DNA from: Cyanoderma ruficeps
Taxonomy: Eukaryota; Chordata; Aves; Passeriformes; Timaliidae
Direction of reading: 5' to 3'
DNA: 64,000 nucleotides
Assembly (NCBI GenBank): GCA_008694505.1
Contig: VZDJ01000100.1
Location: 62,001 to 126,000, forward strand
Positions 38,901 to 53,900 of this stretch are shown here, piece by piece; within the stretch, counting starts at the first letter, position 1; every line of letters begins with the position of its first letter. The notes beneath the pieces were generated by a model, which was not told the origin of the DNA, made no database searches, and saw only the letters and a list, made by a program, of their open reading frames with translations. Both the position numbers and the translations under genes were made by a program.

Positions 38901-41900
38901 TTTAATGCCTTTTCATTTGTTTCTCTACCTCGTACAAATCTAGACCTCTATCAGAAATAGTATCTGGAAATTGAATTCAAGCAGTCATTTGGAACAGGTA
39001 TCTTGAGCTTGAGATGTTAGGGTTGTGTTCAGATGATTCCAAAGTGACCTCTCCCTAGTTTTCACCAGTACTTTCAGTCTTAAGCTGAAGTAGCTTTAGC
39101 AGTTTTGTGGCCTGCTACCATCTTCTTGCCATGTTATTCCAGATAGTAAACAAATTTGCATACCTTTGTATTGAGCAAGTTTATGTTGTTCTTTATACCA
39201 GTCTTTAACCTCTATAAATCCATTGCTGTAGTTCTTTCTGTGTAGGTCACTTTTGAAAATCAACCTGCTCTTTGATTCCAGAGGGAGTGTGGTGCTGGAC
39301 AGTCTGATCATAGCTTTCAAGCCTTACTTAGAGCTGAATTGCCAATTTATATGACCTGGAAACCTGATGATCTATGTAGTTTATTCCAGTATCTAGGGCA
39401 ATTGGATTTTTTGACTACATATTTAACACAAGTTACACTTGGAAAAATAGTAATTAAGAAAAACTCGTAGATTTAAATTGTCTGTTGTACCCCTGGTATT
39501 ACCTGAGTTTCTTTCCTTTGGATATATGATTTTGTAAGCAGTAGTTACCAGTAAGATCTGGAATGAAGATCAGTTATCCAGAATATTACTAGCTTTTTAT
39601 GTAAATGACTTTAAAAGATAAAAATATACATTTTGGTATTTTAGGTATAAATTTTTCTTTACACTGAAATCCACAATTTGCTCTTGCACTGTTGTGTGGT
39701 GATGTTTGAGGTAATTTATAGTCAGATACTTGAACAGAGGGGAAGGCCTTTCCTACATCATTTATTTTCCTAACAATGTATTGATGAGTTTTTCTTGTAC
39801 CGATATCTATAAGTTGGTGCAATTCCAAAAACTGGTAGTGGAAAACTGTTTGGAAATGTCGGTTTGTTTTAATACTATGTAATAGTTAGCAGATTCTTCA
39901 CTCCTTAAATTTTCTTTCATTAGTGGTGCTGTCTGCAATGTACTCCTGACTTGCTGTAAGGATAATGTTTGTCGTCTCTGGGCAGAGACTTTGTTACCCA
40001 ATGACAGTCTGTTGTATGGGGGAGGATACAGCAATTGGAGTGAAGCAGCAAACTTGACAAATAACTTCAAGAGAAATATTTCAAGTAAAGAAAAAGTGCA
40101 GAGTGCATTGGAGGTAAGAATTGAAATTGAACAGTGAGAACAAACACATGTGCAAACTTGCGATTTTAGACAAGTTTGTGATTTGTAACTCTGACATGTA
40201 TCACAAGCTGAAATCCTTTATACCAGAGATGTGAATAAAATGTTATGAAAGGGTGAATTTCCTGGAAATCTTCCTTGGGCAGACTAAGCTGATGGCTCTT
40301 CTGCTGAGCTTCTCACATTGAAGACACATTGTTCTAAAGTCACAACTGTCTATTTTTATCTGGTGACTGAAGAAGAATGCTTTGCAGTATTTAGTTCGAA
40401 GGGCGAGGAACAGTATGGAGCACATGTTATATATAGGTCATGTGAAACCCAGAGGTGACGCTGCCTTAAAACATATGGCAGGGACTCACTTGTTACCTCT
40501 GAAGTTGTGGGGTGTTTTCTCTGACTTCTGCAACTGGAAAAACAGTAATGTGGAGGGAAGAAAGATAGCCTTTGTGCTGTAGTCCTCAGAGCAGACTGTT
40601 TGTAACCATTAAGGCAAGCGATTCTTACCAGGTAGCGTTTTCTAACCAGTGGGAATCAGGAAGAAAGTGTAGCATTAGTGGTCTGCGTCAAACGTTTGTG
40701 GGCACTGTGCTTTTATCTTAATAACGTGATGTATTTAGTGTGCTCACAGTGCACGTTATACCTGAAAAATAGTGCAGCATACCTGAAAAATATGACCAGC
40801 TGAAAGGCACAACAGAACAAAGAAAATAGTCTAAGAAAGAAGAAAAGAGGAGGATGGAGAAATTTCTCTGTTCCTGTGGGAGATAAGAGGCAACATCAGA
40901 AATCAGAAACAGCAATTATGTGAGAATTGAGAGAAAACTGTTTGACATGAGCATGCTGTTTTAAAGATGAAAAGGAATGCCCATAGTGTAAAACCATCTT
41001 TAATACAAATTGTGTACCTTTGGGTGCTTACATAGATGTTTACAGCACAAAAGACTTGAACTGTGTAAGTCAGTCTTAAAAACTAAGTATTATTCTTTCC
41101 CTTGGAAACAAGTGTTTGTATAAAAGAAGACCTTAAAACTTACTGGGGCCTTTTGAAGTGTGTTGAAATGCTGATCTAATTAGATCCAAAGTATGGATCC
41201 AGTTTTTTAGTCTGAAACGAGATTGCTCAGTATTGCTGCGTTGTTCAGAATACTGAATAAGCATGGTGTGTGTTTATGAAATGCAAGAGTATTTTTCTGT
41301 GTAAGTATAAAGACTGTATGAACATTGTCTGTGCACTGAATTATGAAGTAGTTACTATGTGAAATTATTTTATGGGCCTTCATAAATAACTCCAAAGGCT
41401 CTGGTTTCTCTACTGCAGACTCAAAACAATTTTGCAAGAAACTCCACTGATTCTTTAAATGAGCTTTTAATTTGAAAAATATCATTCATTAGTGCCTAGA
41501 AAACCACTTACAGATTAAGTCTGCTTTTTCTTTTTGAAAGGATTTAAAATGAAACCTTATTCTTCATGCAGTTAAACCTGAGGCACTTCCGACGAGGAAG
41601 GAGGAGGTCGGGTGCTGTTGTAGCACATACTGGATATGCTCTGCATCAGCAAGATCCTCATGAAGCTCACAGGAGCATTCCTCCTCATGCAAACGCCCTT
41701 TGCCACTTCCATATTGCAGCCAGTATCAATCCAGCCACAGGTAAGAAATGTAAACCTTGCCATGAAACGAGCTCCAGTTGCTGCTAGGTATGTGTTCTCT
41801 CTGGAAGCGTAGCAGATGTATTCGCACAGTATTTATATGGTCATGCAAAATGGATAGTATGTTGATTGCATTTTTGCGTGAAAGGACTTTCTACAGTAAT

Positions 41901-44900
41901 GAAATTATTTGGATAAATTTCCACTGCAGTAATCCTGTCTTTTATTTTGTTCATCTTCAAGTGAGATTGATAGTGTGTAAAATGGAGAAAGCTAAGTATT
42001 TGTAACTAGAGTAAAAATTTACTGTGAATTGTGTATGATACTGGGAACGCACTGATAAAATGAAAAATGACTGATAAAATGAAAAATGTCTAAGCTTCTT
42101 AAAGTGAGCACCTGACACTTAAGTGTTGAAATAACTAAGTGTTCCTGTACTTCTGTCTCTGAACCAAACAGAACATGCCTCCACCCTGCATTCCATAAAC
42201 TTTGATACTGCCTTGCACTGGAATAATATGTTGATAACGGTTGAGGAAACTCTCCTACAGCTGCTGATACTTTTGTCTTTATTATCTTTGTGTGTGCTGA
42301 AAATGAAGCGTGTGTCTGCTCATTGAAAAACTGAATAGAGATGCAATACAGATGGCCTTTTGTGGAGGTTCAAATGTAGTTTTCTGTGTCTAGACTTAAA
42401 GAACAAACATACTATGTAATTCTTTTCTTAAAATAATTTAGCTCCATTTTATAGTGTTGATTTTTTGTTCCTCCTGAACCTTGTTTGAAAGGCCAATTTT
42501 CAGCTAAGGACATTTATGATTAATTAATGTTTCTAGCTGTACAGTCTGGTATGATTGAAAAGAACTGATTTCTATTAACAGGGCTGTGCTAAGCAAAGCT
42601 CTAAACACTTTCTCTGTGATTGTTCTTCAGCATTTTGAGAACTGGTTCATTGGTCCATATTTTAACAGACAGGACTAGAATCACATTCAGCCTACCAGAA
42701 GGAAACTTCTTGTAGTTTTGTGCTGTACCATCAATGCTATCGTATTTCTATAGGACAAGTCTCCAGTCTTGCTTGTTACTACCCAGTGTCACACAGAAAA
42801 GTTTCTTGAAAGCTTCTTGGAGATTTATATATCTCTTCTGCATTTTTCCCTCTTCATATTGCACAGTGAGCTAGCTAATCTTTTCATGTAGGTAGCACAT
42901 AATCTTTTACTGTGGGAAATGGATTTGTAGAGAATTCTCAAAGCCTGACAGAAGGCTCACATAGTATGCATCTGTATGCAAACTCTGAGATAAGAAATGC
43001 TGTGTTAGGAATGCCATGGAATAGGACAGACATTGTTGAGAGAGAAATGAACTAGATACAAGTTTCAAATGATGACCTTGCAGATCGACTAGATACTTTG
43101 GAGAAATGAAACTGCAAAAGATGCATTGTATTAGGACCCATGAGGGGTAATTTTAGATGATGGGCTTTAAGGCATTAGCAGCATTGTGTGGCAAAAGCTG
43201 ATAGGCCAAGAAACACTTATAATCTATTGTAATTAGGAAATAGCTTCTGATTGTGATGTGATGGCATGAATTATAACATCTCTATTGTCTCACCCTTCAC
43301 ATGAAACTGAAAAAAAAGTTTTTAAAATGTCTCTCAGGAGCCCCATCCCTGGGTTGGAAAAAGGGATAATCTGACATTTGACCATTTTTTTAAAATCTAC
43401 TTTTAAAGCATCTCTTATTTTTTACACAGTAATAGCTAATGTCATGGTTTAACCCAGCCATCAGCCAAGGCCCAGGTAGTTGCCTGCTCACTCCCTGTAG
43501 GACTGGGGAGAGAATCAGAAGGGTAAAAGCTAGAAAGCTCCTGGGTTGAGGTAAAACCAATTTAATAGGGAAAACAAAAGCTGTGCACACAACCAAAGAG
43601 ACACAAGGAATGACTTCAGTGCCTCCTGTGGGCAGGGGAAATCTTCAGCTGTCTCCAGGAGGATGACGGACATCACACCCAGCGGTCACTTTGGTTAACG
43701 AACACCATCATTTCAAACTTTCCCCATCTTCCTTCATTTCAAACTTTCCCCATCTTCCTTCCTCCTCTCACTTTAAGCACTGAACATGATACCATATAGT
43801 CTGGAGTATTCCTTTGGTCAGTTTCAGTCACCTGTCCTGCCTGTTTTTACCATTATTTTAACCATGTGTCTTCTCCCAGTGTCCCGTGCAGTCCTAAGTT
43901 CCTCACCAGTGTGGCAGTGCAAAAACCAGAAAAGGCCTTGGCTCTGTCTAAGCCCTGCCCAGCAACAGCAGAAACGTCTGTCTGTATTATCAACCCTGTG
44001 TTCAGCACAAATCCAAAACACTACCCAGTCCCAGACCCTTTGAAGAAAGTTAACTCTACCCTAGCCAGAACCAGCACAACTATGCAAACTTTAATTTTGC
44101 TTTTGATAGACTTTGCAGTATAAATATCCCAAACAGCAAACTCACAGAATGAGGATAAAAATAATTTTGAAAAATATTAGAAAGATTAGGTACTTAAAAC
44201 TTGTCTTTGGCTTTTCTAATCTAGTATTCTTTCTATGTTACCTATATTAATCTGTGTCTGTTTTAACAATGTCTTTTGATTATTTTTAACTAAGTAGATT
44301 GGAGGATAACAGGTTGTTTATTGTAGAACTTCAGAAGTAACTTTCACATTTTAAATCTTAATTTGAAGAAATGTATGTTCTCCCTCACAGTCAAGTCTTT
44401 AAGTACCTCAGTCTAACCAAATTCTTTAAGTAGGCAATTTTGTTTGCCCTTTTGAAATTAAATTTAATCCAAAAACCTAATTGTATTTCATTTCATTTGA
44501 TTTAAAGCAAATTGATTTGTGATCTTACTTAAAAATTTGCCATTACTACAGCATTTTAAAGTATCTGATAAAAACTAAAGCCAAAACAGCTTTATCTGTC
44601 ATTCACTTCAAATTTTGAAGAATAATGCTGTCAAATATATTTATATGAGAATAAATGCAGTACGAAATAAAAATCCTTGAGACCTACTTTTATACTATAT
44701 TTTTAATTTTCTGGTGTTCAACTTGGGTGGAATTTAGTGAAAGCAATAAGCGGTGGTTGCTAGGACAAAATTGTCTCTAGGCAATTTCAGAAGAAGTTTC
44801 AGAAATTCAAAGACTTCAGAAGTTTTCTGGGAAGAGTGATTGTGATTTATGAAGCAAATAGGAATTCACTAAGAATAATGTCTAGAGCTGAACATCATTC

Positions 44901-47900
44901 AGAAGCTGGTAGTTTTAGAGGGAAATTGGAAAAGAAGTGATTTTTTTAGTGACTTTGATAAATACTCAAAAAGTAGATTTAAAATCTAATCTGAAAAGTA
45001 ATTTCTCTAGTTCACCTTATTCACGGTTACTGTAGCTTCATCTTTCAAAGGGTGGCAACAGAATTTCTCCCTTCAGGTTCTGTTACTTTCCAATTGTATA
45101 ATGATACTTTTGAGACTGGCATTGGCCAGTGTAGGAAGATAGACTGTATATGTTAAATAAGCTGTGCTACTTTTGCCCCCTTCCACTGCTGTATCCCCTC
45201 CCCACAAAAAAATTGCTAGCTGTCTGTGATTCTCCTTTCTTTTATCTGTGTACTTTCAGTTACAAGTTTCTTTGGCTAGATTGGATGATTTATAATGCAA
45301 ACCTGTTACTGATTTTGATAAAACCAATATATTTTAAGTGAAAAGTATTTTGTCTCCCAGGATGTGGAATTTAAGTAATGCTGCATAAAGAGGGAGCAGA
45401 AGGAAATGAGATTATACATGGAGACTTCTAGGTGGGAATTACATGCAGTTTGAGATTTTAACTTCTTGCTGCATCATGCATTTGAGGAAATTTCAGTAAA
45501 CCTATCTGCTTTTTAGCCTTGATTGATTTAGATTGTTACTCTGCAGCAGTCTGATCCTTGCTTCTGTCATATACTTACTGATTACTGCTTTATTTTTCAC
45601 GGCAACATGGGACACCAAATACCATCAAACAGCAATGTGAATTAACAGAATGTATCAGAACCAAAACTCCCGGGATTTTGAGATGATGTTACAGTGGGCA
45701 TTGTCTGATCTGTGTACTAATTTTTGCTAGTGTAGGCCCGTGGTCTTTGGTTACAGTGTATATCTACTGCAGCATACATTGTGGACTGAATGTTGGGAAA
45801 TTATGCTTAANAAAAGAAAGAAAAAAAAAAGAAAAAGGTAAATTAACGTATGCACAGTGTTGCATCCAGGAAATACAAGACATTGCAAGACCCTACTGTT
45901 ATCGTAAGATAGGCATACCAAAGAACCTCTGTGAGGAACACCAAAGTAGATATTATTGCTGCTAGGAATGACAAGTGGCAATACACTTAGACTTCTTTTT
46001 TCGGTTGAGGGATTTCTGCTTAAAAACTATTTCTCTAAAATTATTTTTTGACCTAATTTATTTCATTCTCAAAAATGTCAATCTGTATCTTTTTCTGGTA
46101 GATATTCCTCTACTGCCTTCTATCACATCTCTAAGTCTTGGTGAAAATGAAGACAAAAGTGGACCTTTTGTTGTACACTGGTTAAACAACAAAGAACTTC
46201 ATTTTACCTTATCTATGGAGGTGTTTTTGCAACAACTTAAAAGGAGTTTTGAACATCATTCTCCTGAGAGTAATACTGAGGATTCTAATCAAGTGGACAG
46301 CAGATCAGAAGAAGGTAAAAATCATATAGACATATGTCATATAGAGAAATGGCTTTCTGTTTATAAAGTCATTTGTAGTGTTTCCCCAGGGGGAGAAGTA
46401 AGAGACTGGCAACTTGACATGTAAGGATACAGACAGATTACAGTGGCATTTCAATGCATTTTTTTCCCTTACACTGAAAGTATCTAAGTTGCTTAAAAAA
46501 ATGTATCCGGAAGTTGTGATTTCTCTTTTTAGAGTTGTTCCAGAAGTTTTGAATTATGTATGCTGAAAATTCTATTGTTTAATTTGGCTTGACTGGAGAC
46601 CTTTGCTTGAAAATGGTACTTTAATATTAAGGAAGCAGGAGCAGCTTTAGAATTATCTTTCTTTTTTCAGATATTAATGTATAGCTAATTTAAATAGCTT
46701 TATTCTGTAACATAATACAGTCAATTAATTTGAATATATGCATCCTGGAGATTATTCTTTGTTCTGTCTATGCATGCAAAAATTTGTATGAAATAGGAGA
46801 AAAGAAAAGTATTTCAAATTAAGTGCAACATAAACTATTTTGGTTTGTTAGACCATGAGCTCAATTAGAGGACTTACGATTGTAATCTTCATACTTTAAA
46901 TTAGTTCTCATATGAGTAGCTTATAAAAGGCCTGAAATTAGCTCTAATGCCTGAATAACACTGCTTGTTATACTTCTAGTTTTGAATATACATGTATCTA
47001 TATATATCTCTATATATACATCTACATATATATGTATCCGTGTATTGTAGAAGCTGATGTAAATGGGGATCAACAAAAAGAAAACCAAGAGAAGAAGGAA
47101 CTGGGTGATGACAAAGCTGCTCCATATTCAAGCCTTGTTCCTTTATCCTCTGCTATTTTTGATCATGAAATTGAAGTTCTGCTTTCTGAATGGAGTAAAA
47201 ATGCTGACATGCTCTTCAGTATACATCCTATGGATGGGTCCCTGCTGGTGTGGCATGTGGACTGGCTAGATGAATACCAGCCTGGCATGTTTCGCCAGGT
47301 GCAGGTACTTTGTTCCTTCTGCATTTTACATTGGTGTTCAGTGAGAAGTATGATGGGAGCTCTAATACTTATTCTTTCTTTCTGAAAATTGCAGGTGTCA
47401 TTTGTCTCAAGAATTCCTGTTGCATTTCCAACGGGTGATGCAAACTCTCTTTGCAGAAGTATAGTGATGTATGCTTGTACCAAAAATGTTGACTTAGCTA
47501 TTCAACAAGGCAAACAAAAGCCTCCTGGCCTTACACGATCTTCATCTATGCTTATCTCTTCTGGACACAGTAAATCAACCAACAGCTTAAAACTAAGTAT
47601 CTTCACACCTAACGTTATGATGATTTCCAAACATGCAGATGGATCCCTAAACCAGTGGCTAGTGAGTTTTGCTGAAGAATCTGCTTTTTCAACTGTACTC
47701 AGTATTTCACACAAATCCCGGTATTGTGGTCACCGTTTTCATCTTAATGACTTGGCTTGCCATTCAGTGTTACCACTGCTGCTTACAACCTCACATCACA
47801 ATGCTCTAATTTCACCAGATGTGGAGAACGCAGTACAGGCAAATGATTATTTTAAGTCTCAGGAGTCACCAGTAAGACCTCAGAGTAGAGGCAATGCAAA

Positions 47901-50900
47901 TGTGACATCCCAGGATCCCAATGCTGTTTACAGTGAACTTATTCTCTGGAGAGTAGATCCTGTTGGGCCTTTGTCCTTTTCTGGTGGAGTTTCTGAACTT
48001 GCTCGGATCAATTCTCTTCATGTTTCAGCTTTTTCTAATGTTGCATGGCTGCCCACACTTATACCCAGCTATTGCCTTGGTGAGTTTCATTTTCTGATTA
48101 GTGATGTCTTCTATAATAAAATTAATATAACTTAATAATGCTCTTAAATAGATAATACAGATATACTTGAATGTACTGGAAAAAATGTTGAGCATGGATC
48201 CTTTATTTGACAAATGTTCAAGCTGCTGATACTTGGGAATTCTTTATTCCTGTGTAAAAAGTTTCTCTATTCTTCTGTTTTATATTATGTATTTGATATT
48301 TTAGGAGCTTATGCAGTAAAGTTCTTAGATATTAGTGCATACATCATAGCATGCTGAAGATTTAAAAGCTGAGGGAGATGTTGCTGTAGTTTGTAAATGT
48401 AATTCTTATTTCCTTTCATATACTTTGATTTGGTAGCTAAGCACAGCTTTAAACTTTGTAATTCTTGCTTGTGAATAGAAGTTAACAGTAGATTTTCTTT
48501 ATGCTGTATTGTTTTTCATCATAATTTCAAAACTGCCTGTTGTCAAAAAGCAAAAAAGGAAGCCATATGATGTTTGAATATTTGAGCACTTTCTACCTTC
48601 CTGCTTTTCAGGTGCATACTGTAATTCTCCAAGTGCCTGCTTTGTGGCTAGTGACGGACAGCATTTAAGATTATATCAAGCTGTAATAGATGCTAAGAAA
48701 CTTCTCTGTGAGCTCTCTAATCCAGAAATTTCTGTAAGTGAAAAGCCATCTCAAGTTTTTGCATGTTACAACTTCATTCAGTTACACTAGGCTCAGACTT
48801 GGTGACTAAGCTGGTTGCTGAGGATTTCACAGATTATTCTGCTTGTAAAAACAGATTAGGTAAAGGTTTTTTTAGCCATGCTGTATTCCATTTAATCTCA
48901 AACTCTGCATTCTGAGGCAGGCCAAGGTTTGATTGGGAAATATCTGTGAAGTGCTTGCACCATAAGGAATAATAACTGTGTGGGTGCATTGCCATAGGGA
49001 AAAGTTGAGATGACCATGCAGCTTTTGGGTAGTGGACGATAAATTGCTGTATGTGGGGCTTTCCAGATACTTGTCACCTTTCAGCCATCAAAACCAAATG
49101 TGCTCTTCATAAAACAGGGAATGTTATCTGTGTTCTTACTGAATCACAACTAGTGTATATTTAATGCTTTAGTTAACATTTGCATAATGATGTTGCAATC
49201 ATTATCTAGCAGGTTGTGCCACAGAAATGTGTAAGAGTTAACAAGATCACTCCCCCTAATTCTTTTCAAACAGAAATACGTTGGGGAAGTCTTTAACATC
49301 ATAAGTCAGCAATCTACGGCTCGCCCAGGATGTATCATTGAACTGGATGCCATCACAGAGCTTGTAAGATCATCTGCTATACTCATTTTACGCCATAAAT
49401 AGCTTTTTAAAAAGCCTTAATAATAAAGGCAATACCTGTAGCTGTCCATTAGCTAGATTTGGGGTACTTAGAGTGTTTTTGACATACTCTTGTACTTGTT
49501 TTCAACAGTACCTGTAAATGAAAAGAATGTGAGTAATGAAGGTACATTTTCATGAGGAGTCTTCTGTTGATATGTTTAACTTTGCAAGTTAAAAGTTCCC
49601 GTGTTACAGAGCAGTCTTAAAAAGTAGGCGCCAGCATGTTCACTTCTTGTGTATTTTTACTTCCTTAGCATGGCCGGAAAACACAGTTATTCCATGTTTT
49701 TCAAGAAGACTTTATTTTAAATAACCAGGAGAAGGAAATGCCTTCAAAGAAGAACAGTTTATCAGACTCTGGTAAAGAATTTTTTTCATAGAACATTGAA
49801 GACAGTGTTTTATTTTTCATTCTACAGAAGAAAAAGAACTTGTTATATGGCTTTTATTACTTTAATGTCAAATACCTTAATTTGACATCTTCAGAAGAAT
49901 ATTTAGTCTAATGAAACTCATGGGTATTTCACTTTCTTTGAGCCGTGTGCAACCAAATTTTAGATCAACTGTTTTAAATCACAAGATACCCATTGTGTCC
50001 TGTGTAAGCAGTCCCTTAAAGGAAGGGGGAAGGAGTTTTCAATTTGAAGCCTATCCTTGTAGGGTATGACATAGGCAAGACTTACTGTGTTCTTTCATGG
50101 TGGATGCTCTTCTTTTACATCAGCTAAATATTGCTCCTCAGGCCTTGCGTGGTACAACAAATGGCAAGCCAAACAATTCCTCCTCACTATAATACTGGGA
50201 GTAGTATGTGGATGTGTAGGTCCTTGGACAGATCTGATTTTCTCTGGAAAAAATTATTAGTTTTCCTTGATGGAATGCCTTGGTGATTTGGTTATACAGG
50301 CATCACATCGTTCTGTTCCAATAAAATAATGTATGGGGTGAAAAAGGGGGAAGAGTAGAGTTTGTCATACCAGGTTTTTTGCAGTACTAGATGGAGTCCT
50401 GGATGGAAGGAAACAGAGTTGTGGAAAAGTGTCAAAGGAACCAAGGGAAATATTAAATGAACTGGGTATACATAGTGATTATTTGTGAACTGGCTGTTTC
50501 TACCTGAGGAAGAAATTTGAAGTAGTGGAGATAATCCCAGCCCTCAGTGGAGTTCAAAAAATGCAACTGAGATGTTGAAAATAAGAAAAAAAAATAGAGA
50601 ACATTAAAGTGTTACTCTACAGCATAACTGTATGTTTGCATCTTGTGTATGATACACAGAAATAATTTTGGAAGAAATATGGGAATATTTGATCTTAGAC
50701 AACTGTATGCATCTGTATGTGTTCTGAAAGTCTGTAATACATTGTTGCATGCCATTCATGTAAGAAATTGGGCTAAATGAAGCCTTTGAAAAACTGTTAA
50801 ATTAGAACTGTATCATTTCCATGCATTCTAATTTGAAACTTTTTTCTAGTATTTTCTTCTTTCCTCTTTAACAATGCACAAAGGTAGTTATCTCATGTTG

Positions 50901-53900
50901 TTTTTAAAAAGAACAAATTCAGTTACATTTTTCTATGGTACCATAAGCACTGCAATATGAAAAGCAGTGCAAAATACAGGGCAAATACAGCTTTTTCTTG
51001 ATAATGTTTTATGTATACATACACCTAAAGGGTCAGAGGAATCATGGAGGAAAAAGTGTCCCTAACTTAACTCTTCCTTCTTGGTCCTATTTGGTTGACT
51101 TTGATATGAAGGGAAGAGAATTCCAGGGTGATCTCTCCAGAAATGGGCACCTATTGATAGTACAACTCACGTTGTCTTATTTTTGTGTAAAACCAGTGCA
51201 AGTCAATTCTTAGGAAGAACCATTGTATCTCTTGTGTTCTAGACTATACTGTACTGTTAGTACATTCTCAGATTTAACTTTACACATGGCAAAGTCAGGC
51301 AAATATGTTGTAATCTCTCGAAGAAAACATTGTCAGTTCTTACATGAGTGCATCTGTAATTGTAGTGTTTGTTGGTTGTGGTAAAAAACTGAGAAAGCTG
51401 ATGTAACAGTTAGATATAGTCAGACCATTGTATTTCAGTATTAGTTTATGTTACCTTAATGTAATTATTTGCTAGCCAGAAAAATTTAGTTCTGCTTTCA
51501 AGTGAATAACCCCTAAGATCTTCCTGTTCTCAATTTTACCAGGAAACCAGCAGAATGGATTCTCTGAAAAATTCTACTTAATAGTGGTAGAGTATACACA
51601 AAACCATTCATTACTACATATGTGGCATTTGCATTTGAAGGCAATTCCTGTCTCAATAGGTAAGCCCTCTTTTTGTAGTTTTCTTTTTAAAAGTCTGCTG
51701 TTTAGTGAATCTAAATCTGGTGTAATCTAAAATGTTTCATCTTTTTTTTAAAAATTCTGTATTTGATTACAAGATTTTATCACAACCATTCTTTATTGAT
51801 TACCTAATCTTCTGATTGCTGAAACTCTTCAGTTCAGCCTGAGGCTGGAGTTTGGTATTTTTTGTGCGTTCTGAGGCCAGATATGCTTAACTGGCTTTAA
51901 ATACAATCTAATAGTTACAATGTTTTGCTTTTTGAAAGTTTTTGTTCTGCAATTTTTGAGTTTATGCGTACATTCTCAGTAGAACTGTAGTCTGAAGCAC
52001 CTAACCATCAGTGATGCCATTACAATTCTAAACAATTTTGATGTTCTGAAATCTGCTGGTTCTCTTTCAAACTACCAAACTACCTCTAAAACTATAAAGT
52101 TTTAAGGAAAGGTAAGATACACTTTGGTAGTTTTCTGTTAATATTTAAAGATTTTAAGAAACACAAATCTGGTACCACTTACCAGAGGAATCTGTTATAA
52201 TGCATATTTCTGTCAATTAAACTAAATTAGCATTTCTTATTGTTGCTGTCAAATGAGAGAAAAAACGTTATTGCAATTAGTTTGTAAGTTAGTGAGAATA
52301 ATAAAGATCTAAATTTTCTGATGACCTTATGTGACAAGGAGATTACTGACAAAGCTTTTCAGCAAATCTGTTGGAAATTTACATGTTCCATTTCCATGAA
52401 TTTTATTCTTCAGCTATTAAGCTTTATTTAGAAAGAGAAGCATTCGTATCACATTCTCTGAGAGCCTGTGTTTTAATTAATAAATTAAGGCTGTTATTAA
52501 AACTTTTCTGTAAAATAACTCACCAATCTGTAAACTAAGACATGAAGGTCTTAATTTTTCCTGGCTGCAGGTATTCTTCTGCAGGTGAGCTTGCTGAAAC
52601 CTTATTTTCAATGGATAGCCACATACATATCTCTTTGACTGGAGTTTTAGTCTTTATGGTCTTGCTTTGATTGTTTTATAATCTGTCAACAGTTCTAGAA
52701 TCTCAGAAGTATTTAACGTGAGATGGCCTAGCATTTCTTTTTAAACTTGAATATAAGCATGCATTTCATTAAAATGAATGTAAAATTTTAATTCAGGTTT
52801 TATCTGTCTCTTCTAGAACTATTAAAGTGAATAGAGTAACTTCTTATATCAAAAGAAATCATTGATTTTTAAGATGAACAATGCAAACTTTTTTTTAGAT
52901 GAAAAGACAGGTTCAAATCCTCCTGAAGAAGCGACACAAACAGAAGAATCATATTCTTCACCAGATCCAGAGAAGATGCAATCACCTTTCACTCAAAAGT
53001 ATCGGGCCTGTAGAGCAAACCTTCAGAGCACCAGCTGGCTTACTCTGTCTTCCAAAATTGTATATAGTCAAGAGCTGAGTATGCCAGAAGGAGTAGAAAT
53101 AATAAGCGTAAAGCCATCAGCAGGTTTGTCATCTTTTTCCAAAAGAGTAAAATAGGGAATCTCTGACTTTGGTCTTAAAGTAGAAACAAAGTAATAGTAA
53201 GTTTTGGATTTGTTGTTAGACTTGAGTATGTGTAGGTGAATCCAAAAGGTTTGCAAAAATGTACTTCCCCTGACTTGATATCTCAGTCCTGGAACTAACA
53301 CTGAAAAATAAAGCTCTTACTTAAGATACGTTTACTGTATTCCACATTCTTTCAAAAAAATAGAATAGTGGACACATAAATTTTGTTTTGCAGTCATTCA
53401 TGAATTTTTTTGTAGGATCCATACTTAAATGTTAAGATTTTCATCAGTCTTTCTAAAATACGGTTTTTGATTATTCAATAGATAAATCTTGTTTGATAGA
53501 ATATATATTAATATTCATGTTTAAATAATACGATTTGACTCCTCTCTAGAGGACTCTACAATCAAAGGGTAAAATGGTTTCATGGTATATTTTCGACATA
53601 TTGTCTCCTTTGTGAAGCCTTGTAAATGACCTCTTTGTGAGGAAGTAGTAATATTTGTTTTAATTTAGAGTAATAGAATGGTGGCTGAACAAAAATTTTG
53701 CTTTTTAGTATTTCCTCCAGTAAAAGTGTATTTTGTTTCATTTTAGGGCATCTCAGTTCTTCTTCCATATATCCTGTTTGTCGTGCACCTTATCTGCTGG
53801 CTACTTCCTGCTCTGATGGAAAAGTTCGATTCTGGAGATGCAGGGTTGAATCATCAATGTCTTCCATGCCACAATATGGCACAGACAGTGATGTTAAATA

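Larger units (their letters stand above)
41741..46101 (+). other. DMXL1 intron 9 (4.4 kb)
   Basis: Holds a 19-bp exact tandem duplication (42051-42088), an ERV LTR (43440-44078) and an A-rich tract (45812-45838) that starts beside the ambiguous base 45811. Confidence 0.9.

Noticed and set aside
43786..44123. Frames of 65-85 codons
   Set aside because: Mostly inside the noncoding ERV LTR (the last one runs a little past its edge).
45975..46424. 149-codon frame as a separate gene
   Set aside because: It is DMXL1 exon 10 with open intron sequence on both sides; the splice sites at 46102 and 46314 fit the joined frame.
47502..47714. 70-codon frame on the - strand
   Set aside because: Antisense shadow of exon 12.
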